From Blastocatellia bacterium (GTDB lineage Bacteria > Acidobacteriota > Blastocatellia > UBA7656 > JADIYM01): a DNA stretch of 64,000 nt. Location of the stretch: NCBI GenBank assembly GCA_016705245.1, contig JADIYM010000001.1:62001-126000 (forward strand), read 5' to 3'. Of the stretch, positions 1 to 9,079 are shown in pieces. The first letter of the stretch is position 1, and every line of letters begins with the position of its first letter. Both the position numbers and the translations under genes were made by a program. The notes beneath the pieces were generated by a model. The model saw nothing but the letters and a program-made list of their open reading frames with translations, ran no database searches and had not been told where the DNA came from.

Positions 1-498
1 GGGTTCGATCGGTAACGAAAACATCGGCCAGCCTACGCAAACGCGACGGCTGAATCGAGGCGGAGGTCGCCGACAGCAGCTCGACCTGCCCGACGATCAG
101 TAGCTTGCCGCGCTGGCCACGCCGTCCGACCTGCAGAGCCTTTCATGCACGTGTCACATGATTGAAGAAAACGCCTGCATCGCACGCCGCACGCATCAGT
201 ACCGGGCGCGGTAGCGCTCGGGTCGATCCCGAGCGCATGCGAAGACACCAGGCGCGGGCTGATGCGTGAACCGCCTGTCCTTGAGCGTCCTTGAGAAGGG
301 TCGCGGTCGCGGCGACTGCGCGATTTTGCGCAAATTCCCCCAGTGCCCGATCGGCATAAGATTGCGAGTGGGCGGGTCTTTCACGAAAACTTAGTGATTC
401 TTGTCGACCCGGTAGTCCACAAGTTGATGGCACGAAAAGTGCTCCGAGGTTATTCTCGCCGAGGGTAGTTGTCTCGGTTAACCGCGGAGGATCGAGCC
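1..498. other. Gene-free left edge
   Basis: I find no convincing gene here. Open frames on the - strand are short, lack a recognisable domain and have no good ribosome binding site. The only structured element is a REP-like palindrome around 195-241. The last 50 bases presumably hold the promoter of the downstream MerR-type gene, but no clear -35/-10 pair could be assigned. Confidence 0.5.
195..241 (+). repeat. REP-like palindromic repeat, copy 1
   Basis: The core reads ATCAGTACCG, then a short GC stretch, then GCGGTAGCG. It can fold because taccg and cggta are complementary, and a second stem follows (gctcgggtcgatcccgagc). Closely similar cores occur near 2971-3023, at 3623-3644 in reverse orientation, and twice, facing each other, at 20212-20301. 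Placement only between genes and the shared core suggest a dispersed REP family. Confidence 0.65.
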
Positions 499-1005
499 AT
501 GCCGATGACTGTCGAGGAGCTCTCACGCCGAAGTGGCGTCGCTGCGAACACGGTTCGCTACTACACGCGAATCGAACTGCTTAGGCCGCAGCGACATCCG
601 TCCAACGGATATCGACTGTTTGACGAAGGAGACCTTCGACAACTCACCTTCATCGTCGTCGCCAAGCAGCTTGGCTTCTCGCTCGCCGAGATTCGACGAC
701 TGATCGAGACGGCAAAGAAGGGCGCTCCGACAGGAAAGCTCGCGCGCCGAATCGTGGAACGTCGTGTCGTCGAGATCCGCTCGCAGATCGACGCCCTTCG
801 CGACCTTCAGTCGCGAATGGAAACGGCACTCGCCATGTGGGATCGCATGCCGGAACGCACTCCGGATGGCAACTCGATCTGCTCGGTGATCGAGCTGGTA
901 TCCGCCGAGGTCAACGTTTCCGACCAGTCCCACGTTATCGAAATTGGTTGCCGGCTTCCAACGTGCCGACATCACGAGTCCGTGGCACGGGTCGCCGGGG
1001 ACTAG
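499..1005 (+). CDS. MerR-family transcriptional regulator
   Basis: This 168-residue protein has an N-terminal MerR winged helix-turn-helix (residues about 3-70, with the typical SGV..NTVRYY and NGYR motifs). A long dimerisation helix follows (about 78-115). I chose the ATG at 499 because GGAGG lies eight bases upstream; a TTG at 469 would add ten residues without family support. The C-terminal part contains Cys128, Cys151, Cys156, His158 and His159, which could bind metal, but the position-79 cysteine usual in ZntR/MerR metal sensors is absent. It lies 39 bases upstream of the CbcL-like cytochrome, so control of that gene or the divergent cytochrome cluster is a reasonable inference. The ligand is unknown. 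Confidence 0.85.
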   Translation: MPMTVEELSRRSGVAANTVRYYTRIELLRPQRHPSNGYRLFDEGDLRQLTFIVVAKQLGFSLAEIRRLIETAKKGAPTGKLARRIVERRVVEIRSQIDALRDLQSRMETALAMWDRMPERTPDGNSICSVIELVSAEVNVSDQSHVIEIGCRLPTCRHHESVARVAGD

Positions 1006-1044
1006 TCCTATCCATCCAGAAAGTCTTATTCGGTCGATCACGGA

Positions 1045-2956
1045 ATGACCACGAAAACGAGAATCCGGGCGGTCACCATTGGAGTGTTCGTGTCACTCGG
1101 GTTGATCGTTGCCTCGACCCGTGCCGAAGGGCAGTCGGCGATCATCCAGTCGGACACTCAGGCGACCCTCACGTGCGACGGCTGCCACGTCCCGGGGAAA
1201 CCCCTGCCTTATCTCGGAGGCGAACAGTTCCATCGGAACTCTCACACCGAGTTCGACTCGAGTCATCACGCCTCACCGGGACCGGACGGGAAGCCCCGCG
1301 CCGCGTGTCTCGACTGTCATTCGACGAATGGCCAGTGGGATACGGTCTTCCCTGCGTCCGACCCCAAATCGACCATAAATCGTGTACGGATAGCGGACAC
1401 GTGTAGCAAATGTCATGAGACACAGGCCGGAACGTTCCTCCACAGCATTCACGGACAGGCGGAGGAACGCGGCATCAACGCAGCGGCCACGTGTTCCGAT
1501 TGTCACGGCTCGCACGCCGTATTCGCGTCCGCGGATCCCCGTTCAGCACTCAGCAAGACGAATACCCCGGCCACGTGCGCGAAGTGTCACGAGACCATTC
1601 GGGCGGACTTCGAGACAAGCACCCATCACGAAGCGTTCGTGCGCGGCGAGGAGCGGGCTCCCGTCTGCACGACGTGTCACACGGCGGTCTCGCATTCTCC
1701 GGCTCCCATCACGCTGCGCGATTTCGACATGCAGACGGTCGAGACGTGCGCGAAGTGTCACGAGAAGCAGGGTCCGAGTTACCGCGACACGTTTCACGGC
1801 CAGGCCACCGCTCTCGGATTCAAGCCCGCGGCCACGTGCGCCGATTGTCATACGCCACATCAGAACCTTCCCGCATCCGATGCTCGCTCGTCGGTGAACC
1901 CGGCGAACCTGATCGGTACCTGTGGACGCTGCCACGCCGGAGCGAACGCGAGTTTCGTCACCTACGATCCGCACGCGCAGCCGTCGAACATGGATCGTTC
2001 GATGCCCATCTTCCTGGCGCACACGTTCATGAAGTGGCTTTTCCTTGGAGTGTTCGGCTTCTTCGGACTGCACTCGCTACTCTGGCTGCAGCGCTCGCTG
2101 GTCGGCCTGATGAGGGGAGACATCCGCCGGATTCGCACCGGGAGGCGCTGGGTTCATCGGTTCAACAAGCCGGCCCGGATCACCCACATCATCATGGCGG
2201 CGAGCTTCATGATTCTCGCGGCCACGGGCCTGCCGCTGATGTACTACTACACGGGATGGGGGCAGACGCTCGGAAGGGCACTGGGAGGACTGGAAGTCAC
2301 GAGGGTCCTGCACCGGATATTTGCCGTAGTCACGTTCGGGTACGCCGCATACCATCTCTGGTACATCATCTGGCACTGGGCCATCCGGAGGGTACGACAC
2401 ATTCTGAGCCCCGAATCCATGGTACCGGAACCTCAAGGACCTGAAGGACTTTTACCAAATGGCCCGCTGGTTCGTTTATCTCGAGAAGCGGCCGCCGCAC
2501 TTCGACCGATGGACGTACTGGGAGAAATTCGACTACTTCGCCGTGTTCTGGGGTGTGCCTATCATCGGGCTGTCGGGTCTGGTGCTGTGGGCGCCGAGTT
2601 TCTTCTCGTCGTTCCTGCCCGGATGGGCGCTGAACGTGGCGATGATCATCCACGGCGAGGAGGCATTGCTCGCCACCGGCTTCATCTTCGCGTTCCACTT
2701 CTTCCACAACCTGGCCAGACCCGAGAGTTTCCCTATAGACAGCGTGATCTTCACCGGCAAGATGCCCCTGAAGCGGTTCCAGGAGGAGCGGCCACAGGAA
2801 TACGCGCGAATCGTCGAGGAAGGGCGGCTCGAAGCGATCCTCACGACGCCACCTTCCATCATTTCGCGTGCACTCGCGGAGACGTTCGGACTGCTTGCGT
2901 TCGTCATCGGTACGGCGCTCACCGTCGCCATCTTCTGGTCGCTGCTGACACACTGA
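1045..2956 (+). CDS. CbcL-like nonahaem cytochrome c / cytochrome b fusion (frameshifted)
   Basis: The N-terminal part starts with a hydrophobic signal/anchor (residues about 8-27). Nine CXXCH c-haem motifs follow between residues about 44 and 300. The rest is membrane-embedded, with HydC/FdnI-like di-haem b cytochrome helices and histidines. This layout is that of Geobacter CbcL, an inner-membrane quinol-oxidising cytochrome feeding low-potential extracellular acceptors. The reading frame breaks near 2427: upstream frame coding ends at residue about 461, and the homologous continuation (from NLKDLKDFYQ through WRYWEKFDY-type sequence to the stop at 2956) lies in another frame. Dropping one G in ccggaac restores a continuous protein of about 637 residues. 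This may be a sequencing error or a real mutation. The function call follows from architecture; the acceptor is not determinable. Confidence 0.8.
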
Positions 2957-2970
2957 GGAACGCGCGCTCC

Positions 2971-3023
2971 ACGCATCATTACCGTGCGCGGTAGCGCACG
3001 GGTCGATCCCGGCTTCATGCGAC
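2971..3023 (+). repeat. REP-like palindromic repeat, copy 2
   Basis: It begins ACGCATCATTACCG and shares the gcgcggtagcg and gggtcgatccc segments with the copy at 195-241, in the same orientation. It begins 15 bases after the stop codon of the cytochrome gene, a typical REP position. Confidence 0.65.
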
Positions 3024-3130
3024 CGCTTTACGTCGGGCCATCCGGGAGTCGGACCCGCTCGCTGAACTAAACCGCTGCGCGGTCGATTCCGCGACCGCGG
3101 AGCGGTCCATTCCGCGACCGCGGAGCGGTC

Positions 3131-3490
3131 GATGAAATAGCCGTGGGTCGCGCGGGGCGAGTGCAACGAGCAACGCGCGACCCGCGGAACCGCCGGCCGC
3201 CACGCGCCGACCGCGGAGCGGTCGCACTGCATTGTGAGTGGGAAGCAACTCAAGCCGTGAGGATTTCGACCATGGGACTGAGGGCAAGGCCCGTGGCACG
3301 GACACTGATCGAGGTCTACCTGCACATCGTGTTCTCGAGCACCACTCGACGAGCACGGTGTCGTCTACGACGCGCGTCATCATTGGGACTGAATATGCGA
3401 CCGCTCCGCGGTCGTCGCGCAATGGCCGGCGGTTCCGCGGGTCACGCGAGGGCTCGCTGCACTCGCCCGCGACCCACGGCTATTTCGATC
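3131..3490. repeat. Pair of about 67-base inverted repeats flanking a transposase remnant
   Basis: Bases 3131-3198 and the reverse complement of 3424-3490 match closely. Both contain gaaatagccgtgggtcgcg, then a run ending gacccgcggaaccgccggcc. The pair encloses the IS200-type transposase fragment, so the whole block is probably a decayed element or a palindrome mobilised by such a transposase. Confidence 0.65.
3271..3354 (+). pseudogene. IS200/RAYT-like transposase N-terminal remnant
   Basis: Translation in this frame gives a peptide containing VARTLIEVYLHIVFSSTTRR, which resembles the first strand of IS200-type small HUH transposases (pattern S.. .V.LHIVFSTK.R). Nothing of the HUH motif or the catalytic tyrosine helix follows, because the frame runs straight into the flanking repeat. 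Only about 25 residues of an expected 140-180 remain, so this is a dead fragment. The assignment rests on a short match. Confidence 0.5.
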
Positions 3491-3622
3491 GGCCCGCGGT
3501 CGGCACGGCTATTTCATCGACCGCCCGCGGTCGGGACCAGACCGCTCCGGCTCCAGCATGTTCGTTACCGCTTCGAGGAAAGACCGGTCAACTCCGTCGC
3601 TTCAACCAGATGGTAGCCTCGT

Positions 3623-3644
3623 CGTTACCGCGCACGGTACTGAT
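3623..3644 (-). repeat. REP-like core, copy 3 (reverse)
   Basis: On the - strand this reads CATCAGTACCGTGCGCGGTAAC, matching the core of the copies at 195, 2971 and 20212. It lies about 30 bases beyond the stop codon of the octahaem cytochrome gene. Confidence 0.6.
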
Positions 3645-3672
3645 GGGTAAGGCGCGCAAAGAAGTGCGTCCG

Positions 3673-5262
<1,590 letters not shown>

Positions 5263-5356
5263 CGACCCCTCCTTCGCGGACGTCGCGTTGCGTGATCTTC
5301 CTCGCCGGATCGGGAAATTCGCGACCAGCCTTCCAGCCACGGGAACGTCCCGAAGT

Positions 5357-6214
5357 TCAGAACCTCCAGGCGCTGCCCCGATGGCAACGGCTGCAAACAG
5401 TGAAGTCGTCTCCGCCGAATGCTCGACTACCGTTGTGGCAACGCCCGCACGACGCCGCGCGCCCGATGGAACGGTGCTGCAGGACGGAAGGACGGGTGAC
5501 CTGCTGGCCTCGGCCGGCTCCCGCTCGAACGGCGTGGCACTCGGTGCACCCAACGCGTGCCCGTCCGTGCGCTCCGTGCGCGAAGCTGGCGGCGTATGCA
5601 CCGATACCGCGCACGCCGCCCGGGGGGCTGCCGAGTTGGTGGCAGGTTCCGCACGTCGAGATGTCGCGCCCGCCCGACTGCGCATTTGGCGCGTGGCAGG
5701 TGAAGCAGACGGCATGCGCGCCGACCCGCGTAGGAACCGAGAACCCCTTGCTGCGCCGATCGATGCGGTGGCACGCCATGCACCCGGCCCGAGGCCTGGC
5801 GGTGCCTTGCGTGTGTCGCGAGTGATCGAACTTTGCGTTGAAGCTGCGGAGGCGCGGAAAGGCCTTCATTGCGCCCGTTGCCGCGTCCGAGTGGCAGATC
5901 GTGCAGATCGGACCTGACGTGTTCGAGAACTGCTGGGCGTGGCACCCGGCGCACGGTGTGTGCCCCGGCCAGATAGGTTTCGTGACCCCTTCGGAACGCC
6001 GGTGGCACAAGAGACACGGAAGCCGGGCGTGTTGCCCGGTCGTGTGGCGGAACTCAGTGTACTCGGCACTCGGTGACGGGAGGACGGGGCTGGCGTTCGT
6101 CCCTGACTCGACATACATCAGTCCAGCAGCACATATGGCGAACATCGTTCCCACCGCCAGAAGCGGGCGCCGCTTGGTATCACGAAGGTCGAGGCTTTTG
6201 CGAAATCCAGGCAA
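5357..6214 (-). CDS. Periplasmic nonahaem cytochrome c (paralogue A)
   Basis: This 285-residue protein has one N-terminal hydrophobic segment (about residues 17-34) that serves as signal or anchor. Nine CXXCH motifs follow, ending GSAWRF. The start is a TTG at 6214 with AAGGAG six bases upstream; no ATG fits. It is clearly paralogous to the gene at 6960-7832. Shared features are ATSQHARL/TTGQHARL before haem 1, PGHTPCAGCH, PICTICH, a KFDHARH-type histidine block, GGRDIS.C.TCH and a C.RCH...W.F ending. Class III-like multihaem proteins of this sort carry electrons across the periplasm. The specific partner is unknown. Confidence 0.8.
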   Translation of the reverse strand: MPGFRKSLDLRDTKRRPLLAVGTMFAICAAGLMYVESGTNASPVLPSPSAEYTEFRHTTGQHARLPCLLCHRRSEGVTKPIWPGHTPCAGCHAQQFSNTSGPICTICHSDAATGAMKAFPRLRSFNAKFDHSRHTQGTARPRAGCMACHRIDRRSKGFSVPTRVGAHAVCFTCHAPNAQSGGRDISTCGTCHQLGSPPGGVRGIGAYAASFAHGAHGRARVGCTECHAVRAGAGRGQQVTRPSVLQHRSIGRAASCGRCHNGSRAFGGDDFTVCSRCHRGSAWRF

Positions 6215-6345
6215 GTCGAGCTCCTTGCCGGCAGGCGGTTCTCGGATCCGACATTGACTCGCGTCCCGGATGCACCTGTGCCTGGCTCGTCACGCACGAG
6301 CGCGTGACGAGCGGACCGAGGCAATCCTGTGGACGGATCGTGTAA

Positions 6346-6933
6346 CTACTTCATATGGCACTTCGTGCATTGCTGCGGCGTCGGGCCCTTGATGTCCTTC
6401 CGGTTCTTCAGCACGTCGGCGTGGCAGTTCGCGCAGTTGCGGTGAAATGCCAGCTGGTTGGTCAAGGTGACGATCGCTGCGCTGTCCGAAGCCTTGATCT
6501 CGGGGATCGCAGGTATCGTGATCGGCGTCGTGCCGGCCTTGGCGTGACAGTTCCGACACGCGATGTGACCGACGCTGTTCGGATCGTTCGCAAGCAACTC
6601 CTTCGTCAGGGTTGTCGTGCGATCGGCAGGCCACGCGGTCTTGAGTGGCGGATGCTTCATCGCTTCCGAGGCCGGCTGCGCGGTGTGATGACACTCGACG
6701 CAGTCGATCGGTCCGGTTCCCGCGATGTTGTAGTTCTTCGTCGCGTGATTCGCGTGGTTGAACTTCACCTTACCGAGTTTGCCGTCCTGCGCGAGGATGA
6801 TGACTTCGGGGATTACCTTCGGGACAGCCGGCGCGTCCTGAGAGGGCCCGGCGGTTGAGAATGACGGGACGCTTGCCGAGAAAGGCATCCCGAGAGCGAA
6901 GACTACGGATGCGAGCAGAATGATTCGTTTCAT
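6346..6933 (-). CDS. Tetrahaem class III-type cytochrome c
   Basis: This 195-residue protein begins with a cleavable-looking signal peptide (MKRIILLASVVFALG...). The mature part contains FNHANH and four haem motifs: CVECHH, CRNCH, CANCH and the terminal CTKCH. The paired histidines (H.NH, CHH) are characteristic of the cytochrome c3/c7 fold with bis-histidine haems. It lies between the two nonahaem paralogues, 26 bases downstream of one. A small soluble periplasmic electron shuttle is the expected role. Confidence 0.8.
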   Translation of the reverse strand: MKRIILLASVVFALGMPFSASVPSFSTAGPSQDAPAVPKVIPEVIILAQDGKLGKVKFNHANHATKNYNIAGTGPIDCVECHHTAQPASEAMKHPPLKTAWPADRTTTLTKELLANDPNSVGHIACRNCHAKAGTTPITIPAIPEIKASDSAAIVTLTNQLAFHRNCANCHADVLKNRKDIKGPTPQQCTKCHMK

Positions 6934-6959
6934 GATTTAGTCGCCTTTCAACATTGGGT

Positions 6960-7832
6960 TCAGAAGTGCCATGTGTCACCCGTATGACACCGTTTGCAGT
7001 CTGAAAAGTTGTCGCTTCCGAATACTTTGTTTCCATTGTGACACGTCGCGCAGGTCGTAGCGCCACCCGCCGGCCGGTGCTGCAGCGGTCGGGGCGACGT
7101 GACCTGGCGGCTCTGAGGTGCGCCTGGGACCACGCCGTGACAGGCCGCGCACTCGAGTCCCTTTGACGCGTGCTCGCCGTGATCGAAATTCATCGCGTAG
7201 GACGCCGATTTCTCGGACGCCCGGTTCACCCGACCGAGCGTGTGGCACGTGCTGCAGGAGGAAATGTCCCGCCCACCCGCCCGCGCGCGCGGGCTGTGGC
7301 ACTGGAAGCAGGTGGAATGTGCAGCCATTCCCATCGGTATCGAGAGAGCCACACCGCGACGCTCGGGAACGTGACATGAGGCGCATCCGGCGCGGGGCTT
7401 CGCGGCACCTCGAGCATGGCGCGCGTGGTCGAACTTCGAAGTGAAACTCCGGCGAGGAGGGAACGCCTTGACGGCCGCCGCTGGCGGCGCCGTGTGGCAG
7501 ATGGTGCAGATCGGACTGGCCGGATTGGCGAATTCCTGCCCGTGACAGCCCGCGCATGGCGTATGCCCGGGCAGTTTCAACCGCGACGCATTGTCAGTGC
7601 GCTGGTGGCACATCAGGCACGCCAACCGCGCGTGCTGACTCGTAGCGTGCCGGAACTTGCCGAGATCGGCGGGAGCCGGCGAGACTGACGCATTCGCTTC
7701 CAGGAGCAGGCCGATAGCGAGCCCCGAGACAGCCGTCGACAGGATGACGAACGACACGGCGCGCCGCCGCCAATGCACCCGCGAGAAGCGAGCTCTCCAA
7801 TCGGCATCTGACCTGTGGCCGTCGCCGGTCAT
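6960..7832 (-). CDS. Periplasmic nonahaem cytochrome c (paralogue B)
   Basis: The ATG at 7832 overlaps the TGA of the upstream gene (ATGA), so translation is probably coupled; a longer open frame upstream only shadows that gene. The product has 290 residues, a positively charged N-terminus, a hydrophobic segment (about 26-46), and nine CXXCH motifs ending CKRCHTGDTWHF. It shares haem spacing and several phrases with the gene at 5357-6214, so the two arose by duplication with the tetrahaem gene between them. Role in electron transfer is certain from haem content; direction and partner are not. Confidence 0.82.
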   Translation of the reverse strand: MTGDGHRSDADWRARFSRVHWRRRAVSFVILSTAVSGLAIGLLLEANASVSPAPADLGKFRHATSQHARLACLMCHQRTDNASRLKLPGHTPCAGCHGQEFANPASPICTICHTAPPAAAVKAFPPRRSFTSKFDHARHARGAAKPRAGCASCHVPERRGVALSIPMGMAAHSTCFQCHSPRARAGGRDISSCSTCHTLGRVNRASEKSASYAMNFDHGEHASKGLECAACHGVVPGAPQSRQVTSPRPLQHRPAGGATTCATCHNGNKVFGSDNFSDCKRCHTGDTWHF

Positions 7833-8980
7833 GGCGACGTTCCGGTCTTTGCGCCCGGCAGCGCCGACGAGTGGCTCGCCGGGACTGGCGCACTCGCATA
7901 CGCGATGTGGCACTTCGTGCAACGGAAGGAGGCGTCGGATGCACGCTGCAGGACCTCGAAGTTGAGGGCGCCGCCTTCATCGACCGATGCTGTGATGTGA
8001 CAGCCCGAGTCGCCACCGCATGAGACCACACCAACCCGAGCCGACATTGGATCCGTCGTGTCGAGCGAAGTGACGTTGTGGCACTTTATACACGCGACCT
8101 CGGTGTGAAGTCCGCCCTCGTGCCGGAATGTCGCGGTAGCATTGCGCTCGCGCCAGATCCGGCGTGTCGCCGGATCCGTCACCGCCGTCGTCGCCGCAGC
8201 CGCCAGGTCGAAATCGACTGTTCCCGCCTGCCGTGTCTGCAGTCGATGGCAGGTCGCGCATTCGGAAGGCTCCGGCTTCATTCCGCTGTCGGCGGCGTGA
8301 CAGGAAAAGCACGCCGTGTGGCCTGATGGTGACGTCTTGAACGTGCCCTTCTTCAGCCAGAATCCGTCACCGAGGTCTGCGGGCGTTTTGCTCGAGTATT
8401 CGTCGCTCCCCTCTCCCTGCGGATTCAGCGTCGTGTGGCAGTTCGAGCACGAGTCGCCTTCGCCGAACAACTCGAGGTGGCGGTCGTGCGGAAACCACAC
8501 GGCGAACGCGGAGACGAAGTCGCGGCTTCGCGGCGACTTGTCGAAGGCCTCGACCGGGTTCGGAAAAGGATGGCGGACCGTGAATTTCGGCGTGACGCCA
8601 ACATGGCAGACGGCGCAGATGCGAGGAGCCGGACGCTCGCGGGCGAAGAACTCGGTGCGGTGACACTTCAGGCACGAGGCGTGCTGAGGAAACTCAGTCA
8701 CGTCTGGAATCGCTGCGTCACCGGTCCTGACGACATTCCAGTTTGCGGATGGAAACGTGTGGCAGAAGGCGCACGCCAGCTGGTGGGCTGTTGCCTGATG
8801 CGAGAACTTCATCTCAGCCGGCTTGGGGGGTGTCCGCTTTGCGCGTGGCTTGGGCCGAGTTCGACGCTGCGTCTCGGGCGCCACGGCCGCGGTCGTCGAT
8901 GGTTCGACAAAGGCCATTGCCGCAAGCACGAGTACGAAGGCCGCTGCCAGCGCCAAATTGCCACTGTTAACCGGTTTCAT
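7829..8980 (-). CDS. Secreted multihaem cytochrome c with an atypical CX5CH site
   Basis: This 383-residue protein has an N-terminal hydrophobic segment (about 9-25) and a basic Pro/Arg/Lys linker (about 38-54). Eight CXXCH motifs lie at residues 70, 103, 122, 178, 224, 241, 297 and 354. A ninth site reads CGGDSGCH (321-328), which is CX5CH. Non-standard spacings exist in known cytochromes, but I cannot tell whether this one binds haem. There is no lipoprotein cysteine, so a soluble or inner-membrane-anchored periplasmic location is likelier than a surface lipoprotein. It follows the outer-membrane barrel gene by 99 bases. Confidence 0.8.
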   Translation of the reverse strand: MKPVNSGNLALAAAFVLVLAAMAFVEPSTTAAVAPETQRRTRPKPRAKRTPPKPAEMKFSHQATAHQLACAFCHTFPSANWNVVRTGDAAIPDVTEFPQHASCLKCHRTEFFARERPAPRICAVCHVGVTPKFTVRHPFPNPVEAFDKSPRSRDFVSAFAVWFPHDRHLELFGEGDSCSNCHTTLNPQGEGSDEYSSKTPADLGDGFWLKKGTFKTSPSGHTACFSCHAADSGMKPEPSECATCHRLQTRQAGTVDFDLAAAATTAVTDPATRRIWRERNATATFRHEGGLHTEVACIKCHNVTSLDTTDPMSARVGVVSCGGDSGCHITASVDEGGALNFEVLQRASDASFRCTKCHIAYASAPVPASHSSALPGAKTGTSP

Positions 8981-9013
8981 CGTCGCACCCGCCCCTGCCC
9001 CTGAGAACCGAAT

Positions 9014-9044
9014 GGGGTAGGGGTTCCTGCGAATCCCCTACCCC
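9014..9044 (-). other. Intra-operon hairpin
   Basis: The arms ggggtaggggttc (9014-9026) and gaatcccctacccc (9031-9044) can pair with one bulged base around a four-base loop. It sits between the outer-membrane barrel gene and the next cytochrome gene. No T-run follows on the transcribed strand, so it may be an RNA-processing or stability element rather than a full terminator. Confidence 0.5.
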
Positions 9045-9079
9045 TACCCCACGTCGCGTGGCGAAGCCGTTCGAATCTG

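Larger units (their letters stand above)
3093..3532. repeat. Cluster of GACCGCGGAGCGGTC palindromes
   Basis: The 15-base imperfect palindrome GACCGCGGAGCGGTC occurs at 3093-3107, 3116-3130 and 3209-3223. Its reverse complement occurs at 3399-3413, and a one-base-shorter variant at 3519-3532. Copies left of the transposase remnant point one way and those right of it the other way. That arrangement resembles a REPIN or IS200-type element end. Confidence 0.7.
2957..3672. other. Repeat-filled intergenic region
   Basis: No intact gene is present between the converging ends of the CbcL-like gene and the octahaem cytochrome gene. The interval holds REP-like copies, five short GC palindromes, a 67-base inverted repeat pair and a remnant of an IS200-type transposase, each listed separately. 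Confidence 0.7.

Noticed and set aside
1..145. Possible DDE (IS1595-like) transposase fragment on the - strand (LQVGRRGQRGKLLIVGQVE)
   Set aside because: The match is only about 20 residues, a stop lies directly upstream and no second motif supports it.
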